In this document: positions 18,201 to 27,760 of the stretch, piece by piece | Numbering within the stretch: the first letter of the stretch is position 1 | Layout: every line of letters starts with the position of its first letter | Assembly (NCBI RefSeq): GCF_964355755.1 | Contig: NC_092677.1 | Coordinates: 13,788,601-13,848,600 of the forward strand | Length of the DNA stretch: 60,000 nucleotides | DNA from: Antedon mediterranea | Lineage: Eukaryota; Echinodermata; Crinoidea; Comatulida; Antedonidae | Direction of reading: 5' to 3' | Position numbers and translations under genes: made by a program | The notes under the pieces: model-generated | The model's input: the letters and a program-made list of their open reading frames with translations, nothing else | Database searches by the model: none | What the model was told of the DNA's origin: nothing

Positions 18201-21200
18201 CATGATTAAGTCTAACGTGTTTGAACAAAGTTATGGATTGCTCTAAAAATCCCCAGAGGTGCATTCACACCTGAGTGTCCCTAATATTCTGAATGTCTCC
18301 ATCTCATGGTTTTTATTTATGATTCACATCACATCCATATTGAACTGTCTTTTGACCACATAAAGCAGTATAGTGTCTTTGATGACGTCAACAAATTAGG
18401 CTACCATTAAATATTGCAATTCAAGAACCACTCAGGTAGGATGTGGCCAAACAGGTTATGCTGTCTAGGTATTTAACTTTACACAAGGGAGGATGTGATT
18501 GTTTTTTTATGTCTAGGCAAACAATTTTTTTTATAGATATTCTTAACATATCCGATTTTTCATACCATTTCACTAGGCCATCGTAGGCCCTTCTGCACTT
18601 CCTCAAAATGATGTAAATTAAATACCTCGATAATATAGTAATGAGAAGATTTTCTTATAAAAGTTTTCTTTTACTTAAGTATACATAATTTAGAATTTTC
18701 CAAAAAAAAAAGAAGAATCAAGTAAGAAAAAAAGGGAAACAGAAAATGTCATAATACCTTTTTGATCGACCAATATTTAGAATAATAATATTAGAAACAT
18801 TTAAATGTTTTTACTCCTTACAATAAAAACATGGTGTAATTTTAGGTTCATCTACTAAAGCTTGGTTCCCACTAGGTCGCAGCGCAAACAAGTTGAACAA
18901 TGATAAACGACAGTTCCAATTAATTATTAAAAAGTCAACATAATGTTCTTTAATCCCTTGTTATTATCAACAGCCTAGACATTTTACAATATTTTGACTA
19001 AAAAGAAAAATGATATAATTCAGGGTTGAAAAAACAGTATGTACTGGGAAGGCCTAATATACCAGTATATTGTACTGTAAATAGACCATCTACAGTATAC
19101 TGTATAGAACCCATCCTTTCTCGTCTAATGTGCCGCCATTTCAATTGAATTATGTGGTTTATACTAAACACACAGTATTTCAGATAAGAGATTAAATAAA
19201 TACATTTTTTCGTTCACACACAAAAGTCCATTATCATGAGCAAATATTTGAACTGCTTTTAACATCAACAAACATAAACTTTTATCATGCAGATTTCCTT
19301 TTCAGTATTACCATTAACTAAATATTAATATTTAGCCTTTTCTGAGAAGTAGTAAGGGTATCATTCACAGTTATCCTGAAATACATACCATGTCTTACTG
19401 TTCTGTTGCTAAGTATCTGTAGCTGACCGTAAGTCAGCACTTCTACTTCTAAGAGTTAGACTTTATATTGCAATTGGCTTTACTCCAAAGCTCTGTCTAT
19501 CAAACTAGTTTGAATGACAAACAAGTGTGGTGTGCTGAAATATGGTAGTGATATGACATCATCATGTCCATATATAGGCACATCAAATTTTTTTTTGTCA
19601 CAAAGTTTGGTATAGATAGAGCTTTAGCCTACCATTGAAAGAAGTATAAAGCTAAGGTTTAATACCACAGTAATACATTTGTTTCCCATAATGTACTTCT
19701 AATGCAATATGAAAGAATGAAGTTACAGTCATGAAATAATGTTAATGTTTATAATAATTATGTAATAATGCTTCAGTAGGCCTAATGCAATAATATTGGA
19801 GTAATGCAATATTTGTTCAGTAATTCAATATTTGTGATGACCGTACATAATATAATGCAGTCATTTTGCAATTAATGCTTTATATAATAATATCGCAGTA
19901 CTGGAAAATTGCATTAATGTTGACTAATATTGCATAATGTATTAAATTAAAATTAATTTTATAATAGTTTGTCCATCCTGTAATTGGCGAGTTGCTCACT
20001 GATAGATGCATATAAAATAAAAAAAAAAAAATGATAGAGTAATTTAATGGTGTAGTAATTATGGAGTACTATTGTGTGGTTAAATACTGTTGCACATGTA
20101 ATATTGTTGCAGTATAGTGTAATGTAATCTTTTTTTCTTTACAGTTTTGATCCAACGTCCGTATACTGTTTTCTCACCGTCTTCAATCCGTTTGTTATGG
20201 GGATGCTGTTGCTATGGAAGGTATATAGTAATTTCTTGCATCAATTCATATGTTTGTACAACGCAACTCAATGATATAAGGCATAACGTAAGTGAATTGG
20301 CCAATCAAAATCAACAGTTCGGATGATCCATCTCGTTGTGATATGTTAAATCGCTTGCGTTACGATTCCCTTCTTGCGTTGCGTCCTAGTGGGAATCAAG
20401 CTTTAATAATATGTACTTCAAAGTGGTTGTCTACAGGTAATGTTGTCCATACAATCTATAGTGGGAACCAAGCTTTAATAATACGTATGTGTGATACGTA
20501 CATGTTTGTCAATACAATCCATAGTTTAACAAATGACCTACTTTTCGATAAAAAAAAATTAAATTCAACCATCAAAAGAATAAATTTTTCTAGAATCGGA
20601 CAATTACAACCTGTCCTTCAGTATCAGACCATGTCCCATGCGAACCCTGAATTTCTATCGCATACGCTTTATGTCACGATTGAGTTAAGATAAGCGTTGT
20701 GAAATTGCCTTATCATGGCTGGTGCGATGTTGTCAACACCATTTCCAAGATGATTCATGTCCATGCGGTTAGTTTTCAGTCCTTACGGAAAGATTCTTTA
20801 AGATGTGTGGTGACACGATCGCAGGTGACAGTGAATTTTCAGGCAAACAAAATTGAAATACTTTGTTTTTGATGGTTGTACTTTATTGGCAATACATACT
20901 GTTAGAACAAAACCCAATTGGTAATTCGTCTGCTTACTTTCCAGTAATAGATAAAAATATGTACTGACATACTGTATATTCAATTTGATAAAATGTCAAG
21001 CTGATTTTAGTGGTCATTTCTACCCCAGGTGTAACCTTTCACAGTAAATTTACATTTATATAACACAGCATATTACTTCACAGTAAGCCAAGTTCTTTCA
21101 TCACTTTCTCGGAAATAATTGATGAGTTGTAGTTAATATTTAACCACAGTTTGTCATCTTTCATTAATTGAAAATAGAGACTGACAGCATTTACATTTGT

Positions 21201-22967
21201 TGTTAAATTATAAGATTTGCTTTTTTGCAAGTCATTCTAATGAGGTCATTGATGTGTTTAAATATTAGGTGCACCATTGAGTTTTAGGGTATGTTCAGAT
21301 CCATGGAGTTATGCTTTCGTATCGCAAGCAATGTCGTATTATAATTGGCGTCTTAACAGAAAAGGGTTCAGATTTGCCTAACTAACGCTTTCGTTTCAAA
21401 CTGAAGTGTCACCATTGGGGGCGAAAATCTGGTATGCAGGAGTAAATTTGATTGGTTAGAGGTCAAAATCACTGGTGTTCACTAATCTTGTACCTTGAGC
21501 TGTCGTACAAGGTGGCTTCCACTAATCTTTAAAAACTGCTACATAAAACACTGAAAAAAAAACTCCACAAAAACCCACAACACCTATCTATATTGCATTC
21601 CAATCCCGCAGAATAAAAAAAAATTAAATTCATTATTACAGATTGCTCTGTTATTTGTGCTAGTAACTTGCACATTCCAAGCCATCCATCTGGTGCGGTC
21701 AGTTCCAATGTCCAGTCTGTTCCTGCTGGTTCTACTCATGTCAGATGCCATGGCGTTACATTTCTTCTTCCTTGTTAGAGATACAGGTAGCTGGCTTGAG
21801 ATTGGCACTAGGTAAGTTCAGATTTTGGTATTGATTAAAGTAGTCACATGCAGAATATATAATTTAGTTTATAATACTCTTGTACATACAGTTCCCATTC
21901 ATTCATTCATTTGTGTACTCATTGATGCACTCATCGATATACTAATTTTTTCATTTATGCACTCATTCATATATTCATTTTTCATTCATTTATGCACTCA
22001 TTCATATATTCATTTTTCATTCATTTATGCACTCATTCATATATTCATTTTTCATTCATTTATGCACTCATTCATATATTCATTTTTTATTCATTTATGC
22101 ACTCATTCATTCATTTATGTATACAGTCATTATGTACTCATTCATTCATTTATTCATTCATTTACTCATTCATGAACTCATATATTCATTCTTGCACTCA
22201 TTGATTCATGCATTCATTCATGCACTCATTCATATACTCATTCGTTAAATACTTATTCATTCATTAATGCACTTGTTCATGAACTCATTCATATACTCAT
22301 TTTTGTACTTATTCATTCATAAATACAATCATTCATGTACTCGTTCGTGTACTTATTCATTCAATTATACAATCATTCATATACTCATTCATTTACTTAT
22401 TTATTGATTAATGCACTCATTCATGTACTCATTCGTGTACTCCTTTATTCAATTATACAATCATTCATATACTCATTCATTTACTTATTTATTTACTTAT
22501 TTATTCATTCATTAATGCACTCATTCATTTACCCATTCGTGTACTCATTCATTGATTTATACACTCATTCATTGATTCAGTAATTCAATTATGCACTCAT
22601 TCATATACTTATTTACTCATTCACTAGTTCATTTATACACTCTTACTCATTTCATTTTTGTACTCACTCATTTTCTCATTAATCCTTCATTTATTTACAG
22701 AATATTGTAGTTATTACATCTGTAATAAAGCAATGTATTTTATTAACTAAACTAATAATATCAAACTAATAGTGCTAAATCAAGTTGTAACCATTCTAGT
22801 TCTTTTTTTTGTAATCACTAAACTCTCTTTTTTTTTACAGCATCAGCCACTACGTCATCGTAATGACTATGATTCTATTTGTCCTACTGCTTATGCTAGT
22901 ATCGCAAATATTCATAGCGCCACCTATCACTCTGGTTCGATCGATGAGAAAGTTTCATAGGCAGTAA
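6245..22967 (+). CDS. PIGN: PIGN, GPI ethanolamine phosphate transferase 1, 18 coding exons, complete
   Basis: Exons: 6245-6468, 7176-7297, 7766-7864, 8287-8393, 8724-8979, 9774-9890, 10431-10621, 11050-11184, 11814-11893, 12338-12586, 12984-13179, 13959-14047, 14516-14830, 16548-16635, 17317-17465, 20145-20220, 21642-21811, 22841-22967. They sum to 2790 nt (929 residues), the usual family length, with all junctions GT-AG and in phase. From family knowledge, the ER-membrane enzyme adds ethanolamine phosphate to the first mannose of GPI precursors. Residues 5-26 form a signal anchor. The lumenal alkaline-phosphatase-type domain carries ADGLRAD (Asp53, Asp58), [10 protein letters not shown] (Thr93, the expected nucleophile), LLGIDTNGH (Asp215, His219) and [15 protein letters not shown] (Asp263, His264, His276). 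From about residue 444 a multi-pass PigN domain includes [22 protein letters not shown] and [15 protein letters not shown]. No active-site loss or frameshift is seen. The donors after 14830 and 16635 (GTATCC, GTTTTT) are weak. Confidence 0.97.
6804..6880 (-). mobile_element. LINE 3' end fragment in PIGN intron 1
   Basis: Read on the minus strand, it has TATGAACCAAATAAATTC followed by a CAATCAATCA-type tail. The same end occurs with a longer body at 54224-54660. A severely 5'-truncated non-LTR retroelement. Confidence 0.6.
9016..9124 (+). mobile_element. MITE family A, copy 3, left end missing
   Basis: Begins in the core (AGTGATATGCCCAAATATGG) and ends AAGTTTGATAGTGTAG, then TAAGAGCTTTA. The left terminal repeat is absent. 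In PIGN intron 5. Confidence 0.75.
9554..9717 (+). mobile_element. pogo/Tigger-like MITE in PIGN intron 5
   Basis: CAGTCAACTATCCCAATACC (9554-9573) is matched by the inverted end GGTATTGGGAGAGTTGACTG. Internal motifs TCCGGTATTTGGAGAGTTTC resemble subterminal repeats of pogo-type elements. No transposase frame fits in 164 bp. A flanking TA duplication is not clear. Confidence 0.65.
10698..10822 (+). mobile_element. MITE family A, copy 4
   Basis: TCTGTCTACACTATCAAACT at the left, TAGTGTAGACAGAGCTTTAA at the right, with the full AGTGTGATGTGCCCAAATAT core between. In PIGN intron 7. Confidence 0.85.
11244..11529 (+). mobile_element. tRNA-derived SINE, copy 1
   Basis: The head has an A-box-like GTGGCTCACTG and a B-box GGTTCGAATCG. 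The body contains CTTAGGCAAGACACTTATAT, GGTGTATAAAATGGGTACCC, then CTACATTGTGGGAGTA and GTGAAGCACCTTTGAGC. The same body, reversed, is found at 48720-49015 and 50025-50297. In PIGN intron 8. Confidence 0.75.
11534..11676 (-). mobile_element. MITE family A, copy 5 (reverse orientation)
   Basis: CTGTCTACACTATCAAACTT at the left and AGTTTGATAGTGTACCCCCA at the right. The core is inverted relative to copy 1 (GATGATGTCATATCACTACC). Directly follows SINE copy 1. Confidence 0.8.
12611..12776. mobile_element. Palindromic MITE family D, copy 1
   Basis: GTATCATAGACAGATTCCGT at the left and the inverted CTTGCCTATGATACTGAAC at the right, with inner CATGTGATACCTG and TACATGTGACACACATG segments. Related sequences lie at 17590-17812 and 49290-49465. 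In PIGN intron 10. Confidence 0.55.
13390..13423. repeat. Hairpin at the head of the 20-bp minisatellite
   Basis: GAGGACCAGTAAAA (13390-13403) is the exact inverse of TTTTACTGGTCCTC (13410-13423). The right arm is the start of the tandem unit. Confidence 0.8.
13411..13860 (+). repeat. 20-bp minisatellite, about 22 copies, PIGN intron 11
   Basis: The unit TTTACTGGTCCTCCACTCCA repeats head to tail for 450 bp, with single-base variants (CTATTT, GGTTCTCC, GGTCTTCC). The long open frame across it results from the repeat lacking stops and is not a gene. Confidence 0.97.
14976..16405. mobile_element. Possible pogo-like element enclosing the 18-bp minisatellite
   Basis: The left edge (CACTCTAGTATAAATCCTG, then GGGACACCCCTATT) resembles the inverted right edge (GTGTCCTCTTAATAGGGTTC, then TAGTGA near 16373-16405). 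The degenerate tail after the array (16096-16175) has CCTATTCAGGGGACACCCCT, typical of subterminal repeats in such elements. The minisatellite unit matches this motif, so the array may have grown from it. Confidence 0.4.
15001..16095 (+). repeat. 18-bp minisatellite, about 60 near-identical copies, PIGN intron 13
   Basis: The unit CACCCCTATTCAAGAATA repeats without change for nearly 1 kb; variants appear only near the right end (CACCTCTATT at about 15994, ATTCAAAAATA at about 16037). Because 18 is a multiple of 3, both strands stay open for over 360 codons; these frames are repeat artefacts. The homogeneity indicates recent expansion. An assembly may have collapsed or extended the copy number. 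Confidence 0.98.
17013..17275. mobile_element. MITE family B, copy 1
   Basis: The left end CTTAAAGATGTATTGTCCCC matches other copies. The inner AATAAAGTTATTCACTTC and ATGTAACATTAAAATG segments are family-like, but the right terminus is eroded. In PIGN intron 14. Confidence 0.6.
17590..17812. mobile_element. MITE family D, copy 2
   Basis: GTAATACAGCATCTCATGTG with GTATCACATG at the left; CATATGGAATGCTGTATTAT and CCTATGATACTGG at the right, inverted. An ATATTAAT microsatellite (about 17700-17737) lies in the middle. In PIGN intron 15. Confidence 0.55.
18856..18932 (+). mobile_element. MITE family C, copy 2, partial
   Basis: Only the left end is present: AAAGCTTGGTTCCCACTAGG, then GCGCAAACAAGTTGAACAAT and GACAGTTCCAAT. 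In PIGN intron 15. Confidence 0.6.
19489..19625 (+). mobile_element. MITE family A, copy 6
   Basis: AGCTCTGTCTATCAAACTAG at the left; CAAAGTTTGGTATAGATAGA then GCTTTA at the right. Both ends share a small deletion (the ACACT / AGTGT stretch), one on each arm. In PIGN intron 15. Confidence 0.8.
20258..20406 (-). mobile_element. MITE family C, copy 3
   Basis: CAACGCAACT at the left; GCGTTGCGTCCTAGTGGGAA then TCAAGCTTTA at the right. A second isolated end, GTGGGAACCAAGCTTTAATA, follows at about 20461-20480, suggesting a nested or duplicated copy. In PIGN intron 16. Confidence 0.6.
21893..22690 (+). repeat. Degenerate CATT/CACTCATT microsatellite field, PIGN intron 17
   Basis: About 800 bp built from CATTCATT, CACTCATT and TACTCATT blocks. 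From about 21957 to 22095 there is a 35-bp higher unit (ATGCACTCATTCATATATTC plus a T-rich half) in nearly four copies. The His/Ser/Phe/Ile-rich open frames here are repeat artefacts. Confidence 0.95.
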
Positions 22968-23502
22968 TGAGGTATCAAAGATGTGCTATTTGTGTGTTTT
23001 CACTTTTATATCGTTTTCATACTAACAGCTAATACAATTTAATTAGAAATCATATCAAAATTATTGTACTGCAGTTACTGCAGTAACTGCATTTTTTACT
23101 GCAATATTGTATTGTTTCAATGTATATGTTTGGGGTAGTCACTACAAGTCACTTGGTGCTAGATAATTGCATATAGGAAAGTTTGTAGTAGTATTACTAC
23201 AACTACAGTAGGCCTACAGTATAGTAATTTTGACATGGTCCCTTACAATTCTAACAATTTTTGTATATTTTTTGTTTGTCTTTTGTGGCGTTAACCGCTA
23301 TTTTATTCATTTCATCTTCAACAGATTAATACAATTATTGAATACTTCTGTGATAAGCATAATAATAATAATAACTATTTCATTGTTATTCTTACTTTTG
23401 TTTGGTTTATATATTACAACTGAGGACTAGTGCTGTTCCGCCGTACCACGCCGAGAATGTTAAAGAGTCGCTATCCAATCGAGTTCGAACAATACCATGA
23501 AA

Positions 23503-23574
23503 GCCCCAGTGGTCTAATGGTTAGGATATCTGCATATCAAGCAGGCGGTCCGAGTTCGAGTCTCGGTTGGGGCG
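23503..23574 (+). tRNA. tRNA gene, apparent anticodon AUC (copy 1)
   Basis: Folds as a standard 72-nt tRNA: acceptor GCCCCAG / TTGGGGC, D stem GTCT / GGAT, anticodon stem TCTGC / GCAGG, 4-nt variable loop, T stem CCGAG / CTCGG with loop TTCGAGT, discriminator G. A box TGGTCTAATGG and B box GAGTTCGAGTC are intact, and TTTTT at 23577-23581 is a Pol III terminator. The anticodon loop is ATATCAA, so positions 34-36 read AUC, pairing with Asp codon GAU; the usual animal Asp anticodon is GUC. The D arm and short variable loop resemble Glu/Asp tRNAs. A tRNA-derived repeat is the alternative. Confidence 0.8.
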
Positions 23575-23866
23575 ACTTTTTCTCATTCTCACAGATTTCC
23601 TCATCTTTATCGTTTCAAATTAATTAATTAAATTTCAGTATATTACCGGGCGGTTTATAATTAATGTTCTTTGCCTGATTTGTTTATATATATATAAGTA
23701 TCTCTTCAGAGATCCCGCCTCGTGAATAAAAATACTGTAAGATGAGGGCGTATTAATTTGATCTCTGATGCGCGTGCGTACAACTGAGGACTAGTGCTGT
23801 TCCGCCGTACCACGCCGAGAGTGTTAAAGAGTCGCTATCCAATCGAGTTCGAACAATACCATGAAA

Positions 23867-23938
23867 GCCCCAGTGGTCTAATGGTTAGGATATCTGCATA
23901 TCAAGCAGGCGGTCCGAGTTCGAGTCTCGGTTGGGGCG
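23867..23938 (+). tRNA. tRNA gene, apparent anticodon AUC (copy 2)
   Basis: Identical to copy 1 across all 72 nt, with the same TTTTT terminator at 23941-23945. Confidence 0.8.
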
Positions 23939-24230
23939 ACTTTTTCTCATTCTCACAGATTTCCTCATCTTTATCGTTTCAAATTAATTAATTAAATTTC
24001 AGTATATTACCGGGCGGTTTATAATTAATGTTCTTTGCCTGATTTGTTTATATATATATAAGTATCTCTTTGGAGATCCCGCCTCGTGAATAAAAATACT
24101 GTAAGATGAGGGCGTATTAATTTGATCTCTGATGCGCTTGCATACAACTGAGGACTAGTGCTGTTCCGCCGTACCACGCCGAGAATGTTAAAGAATCGCT
24201 ATCCAATCGAGTTTGAACAATACCATGAAA

Positions 24231-24302
24231 GCCCCAGTGGTCTAATGGTTAGGACATCTGCATATCAAGCAGGCGGTCCGAGTTCGAGTCTCGGTTGGGG
24301 CG
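24231..24302 (+). tRNA. tRNA gene, apparent anticodon AUC (copy 3)
   Basis: One change from copies 1 and 2: T to C at tRNA position 25 (24255), turning the G10-U25 wobble into a G10-C25 pair, so the D stem is kept. Same anticodon loop and a TTTTT terminator at 24305-24309. Confidence 0.8.
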
Positions 24303-24425
24303 ACTTTTTCTCATTCTCACAGATTTCCTCATCTTTATCGTTTCAAATTATTTAATTAAATTTCAGTATATTACCGGGCGGTTTAGAATTAATGTTCTTT
24401 GCCTGATTTGTTTATATATATAGGC

Positions 24426-25080
24426 CTATATATATTTACATTATGTTATTTTATCAATGTTACTGTTCTTAGAATCAGAACATTAATATTTCTTTTCTGT
24501 TATCCACTTTTTTTCATAATTTTCTAATATTTTTTTTTTTATAATAATTCTCAACTTCTAAAATTGTAAATACTTAACAAATAAATAGGCTACAATTTTT
24601 GTATAGTTACAAGTAAAACTTTTCTGCCAATTTCAGGCATGAAAATAAAAGTTGCTTGTTTTCATTTAGTAACCAAGAAATGGGTCACTTGTGTGCTTAT
24701 CTTTTGAGATGACTTTCTAAAAATGTTTTAAACTAATGTTAATTAGCGGTTGAGTACTATTTGTGAAATTATGCCAAAGAGTTTTTTTTTTCAAATAATA
24801 AAAAATGAATAATAGAAAACACTTGAAAGCACAGATAAGACAATATGACACACGATAACAGTTTTGTTTTAAAAGTCACAGATAACTTTTAATTGGAATT
24901 TGTTACTAAACTATTTAATACCTTATTTAAAGACAGATAAATATAGAGGCATGAGTATTTTCACAAGTTTGGTTCTATAATAATTATTGTTATTAATATC
25001 ATCCAAATCTCAAAATGGATTTTAAATTTTAGTCAGCAAATCAGGCCAAACTATTCTATGATGTTTTGTTTGTTCGTGTA
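24426..25080. other. AT-rich sequence without recognisable features
   Basis: Follows the tRNA array. AATAAA-type signals occur around 24580-24650, but none can be tied to the PIGN transcript. No coding or repeat signal seen. Confidence 0.5.
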
Positions 25081-25170
25081 AAGCTCTGTGTTCATTGTAA
25101 AACTAGTTTGACAAAAAAAGTTGCTCACAAATAAGGTAGTGATATGACGTTATCGTGTCAATATATGGGT
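25081..25170 (+). mobile_element. MITE family A, copy 7, degraded, right end missing
   Basis: AAGCTCTGTGTTCATTG, then AAACTAGTTTGACAAAAAAA and GGTAGTGATATGACGTTATC match the left half and core; the right arm is lost. Confidence 0.65.
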
Positions 25171-27629
25171 TTCTTCTGCATGTACACAATGGCTGAAACA
25201 CCAACAGACACCTACCTCGTCATCATCGAACTTCGCAAAAGAAGTTCTAAGCGACACTGGTGGTAACATATTGCTAATGTGCTGTGAGGCAGCAAGATAT
25301 ACAAACATATATTCATGTCAAGTACAAGTACTGTATGATATAATAAAACTAACACAAAAACATTCAAGTGCAACTTTACATAGATTTTTGTAATAGTCTT
25401 ATACAATAGAAAAGTACTACAGTAAGTACCTTTAAGTTTTTATTTATTCATACTGTAATTTTTAAGAGCCTATTTTTCTTCTGTATTTGATTATTATTTT
25501 TGATATAAAATACATAAATATGTTTATTTTAGAAATAAATCTTTTATTTCGCTTTCTAGTATTTAAAAAAATACTAATAATAATGTTTGTTTTTTTCATT
25601 TTGAATATTAAAATTTATCATAATGCAATAAGGTACAAAATGTTATAAGAATAAATAATACGTATCTCCACTGCATGCTCCTACTAATAATATGATACCT
25701 TACTGTATATAAGTTATATACGTTTTTATTTGTAAATAAATGAAACAAATTTTATAAATATATATACTGTACTTATTATTAAATATGTATTTTGACAATA
25801 CTTACTCTTCCTTTTTTAGTGCCGTACAGTTAGTAATTAAATACGAACATTTAAATATACAGTATTTAGGTTTAGATATTGATTGATCATTTTTATAATA
25901 AAACAAAATTCAATATGAATACAAAGAAAACGAAAAATCACACTAACATAAAGATATTTGAAACCTTAAGATCATTTTCACTATTCAAATCTCTTACCGT
26001 ATTCTAACACGAATAGACGCACTTGTGGACATAGTCTGGTATTTCTCCTCGTGCCAAACATGTTACTAGCACATACGTGCTACAAGAAATTTCGAACAGG
26101 TGATACTGTATACTGAATATTTATTAATTTTTAAACTATGAAAATATCCGTCGAAGCTTTTTTAATGTTAAAAAGTGTTGAAAATGATCAGATGAACAGA
26201 TCGAACGAAATAAGCCAAAATTTAATCGCAAAAAAAAGTAGAGTGACATTTTAACTGCTATTACCTAAACCAGCAAGTGTATTGAATAGTGAAACGCAGT
26301 GGCATATCTATTATATTTATTTTTATATTCTAAATAATTTTTCAAACGTTTTTAAATAATGAAAATTTCACAGTTTACGAATCACTGTTCAGTAAATTCA
26401 AAAGTGTTTAGTTACAATTTTCACAGAAGAGGTTGTAAAAAGGAAAGAAATTAGGCAAATTGTTATTTTGTAAGATTTACATTAACGTCTATTAGGCCTA
26501 TAGTTTATATCACTGTGAATATAAGCAAAACTCGTCTACAAAAGTTAAATTATATATTCTAATTTTATAAACATTTATAAAAATGCTAATCTTGTAATAA
26601 AAAATTACTGGTAAAGTTAATTCGTAAAAATATTCACAAATTCAAACGAATTCATTGAAAATGTTTCGTTTTATCGTTAAAGTTTTAACTCAGCAACAGA
26701 TAGGCCTATTTTATTTTCGATATGTAACAGCAAAATTCGGTCAAGATACAAATAATAATGGAAGAAGCCTAGGCCTATTTCTGCAAAGTGTTGTCTAAAG
26801 GCGTTTTACACTATATTCAACGCGTTCTAAAGAATAACCACCACCGCAAAATAAGCCTAACCTGACTAGATATTTGACAAAGTAATTAAACCTCTTTAAA
26901 AAAAAAATTTCGATACATTAAAAAAAAATGGGTTTAAGCAATGGCATTCACCCTTCCCTTTCACAAATTTCGATTGGCTAAAATACAAATAAAATAATTT
27001 CCCACATGGCGCGTCAACGGTGTATTGACAGACATCTAGCAAAAACAATCGAGTGAAAGTGATTGGCGGAGAAAATAACAAGTTCGGAAACTATAGAACT
27101 TTGTTATTTGAACTCTGGGAATATTCGTTTAAGGAAGATAACGAAAAAACAAGGACAAGTGATGATATGACCGCCGGTGACCTTGTTAAAATGTATAATA
27201 CAATAACCACAAAAATTAAAAAATCAAAATGTGCAACAACAAAAAAACAATTCGTTATTGAACCTTTGTACTGCTTAATGAGTGGCATGTTACCTTGAGT
27301 TCAATACTACTTAACCAGGGTGTGTTTTTAACGATTATAACACTAATGTTAACTTATCCTTAAACTTAAGTTTAAGTTCAATCTGATGTAAAGTTAAGTT
27401 CAATTATAATGTTCTTTAAACAATGTGCCAGAGCTTGAAAGAAATTCCTCCATGGCCAAGAGAATATGGTTAGCGTGCCCAAGCATCTTATTCGAGTGCT
27501 GTATATTGTTGACTGCAACTTCATCGTATTACTATTAGTATGTGTTCAATGTTCAAACTCTATCTTACCAAACGAAGTTGCAGTATTCATTCCTTAAAAA
27601 AAATTATACATGACAATTATCACGACGTT
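25171..27629. other. Gene-poor AT-rich interval with weak exon-like signals
   Basis: Two minus-strand segments look exon-like: 25216-25281 (CAG before, GTAGGT after, open for 22 codons) and 25998-26079 (TAG before, GTAAGAG after, open for 27 codons). They do not join in one frame. A plus-strand frame lies at 27053-27298. Nothing else recognised. Confidence 0.35.
27053..27298 (+). other. Unidentified 81-codon open frame
   Basis: The frame starts GTG-AAA or ATG-AAA (the preceding in-frame context is ambiguous) and runs to TGA. It contains a Lys/Thr-rich stretch (MYNTITTKIKKSKCATTKKQ) and ends CLMSGMLP. The composition is less AT-driven than neighbouring frames, but no family is recognised, no splice partners are seen, and an 81-codon frame can arise by chance. 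Confidence 0.2.
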
Positions 27630-27760
27630 AGAGGTATTGTCCAAAATGATAAACAATAAAGAAATAAAATAAAATAATAAATTATTACGTGACATTAAAA
27701 TGGCAAAATTAAAAAAAAATTAAATATTAATAATAACAAATTCAGTGGGACAATACAGTA
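27630..27760. mobile_element. MITE family B, copy 2, short
   Basis: GAGGTATTGTCC at the left and GTGGGACAATACAG at the right, with the family interior GTGACATTAAAATGGC. Central part deleted. Confidence 0.6.

Larger units (their letters stand above)
23416..24425 (+). repeat. 364-bp tandem repeat, 2.8 units, each with a tRNA gene
   Basis: Units start at ACAACTGAGGACTAGTGCTG at 23416, 23780 and 24144; the third stops at about 24425 after GCCTGATTTGTTTATATATA. Units 1 and 2 differ at only a few positions, implying recent duplication or homogenisation. It lies about 450 bp after the PIGN stop. Confidence 0.97.

Noticed and set aside
21825-22583. Several 70-116-codon His/Ser/Phe/Ile-rich frames
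   Set aside because: CATT-type microsatellite read in different frames inside PIGN intron 17.
23430-24355. Three near-identical 65-codon frames (MLFRRTTPRMLKSRYP...)
   Set aside because: They read through the tRNA genes of the 364-bp tandem unit; coincidental.
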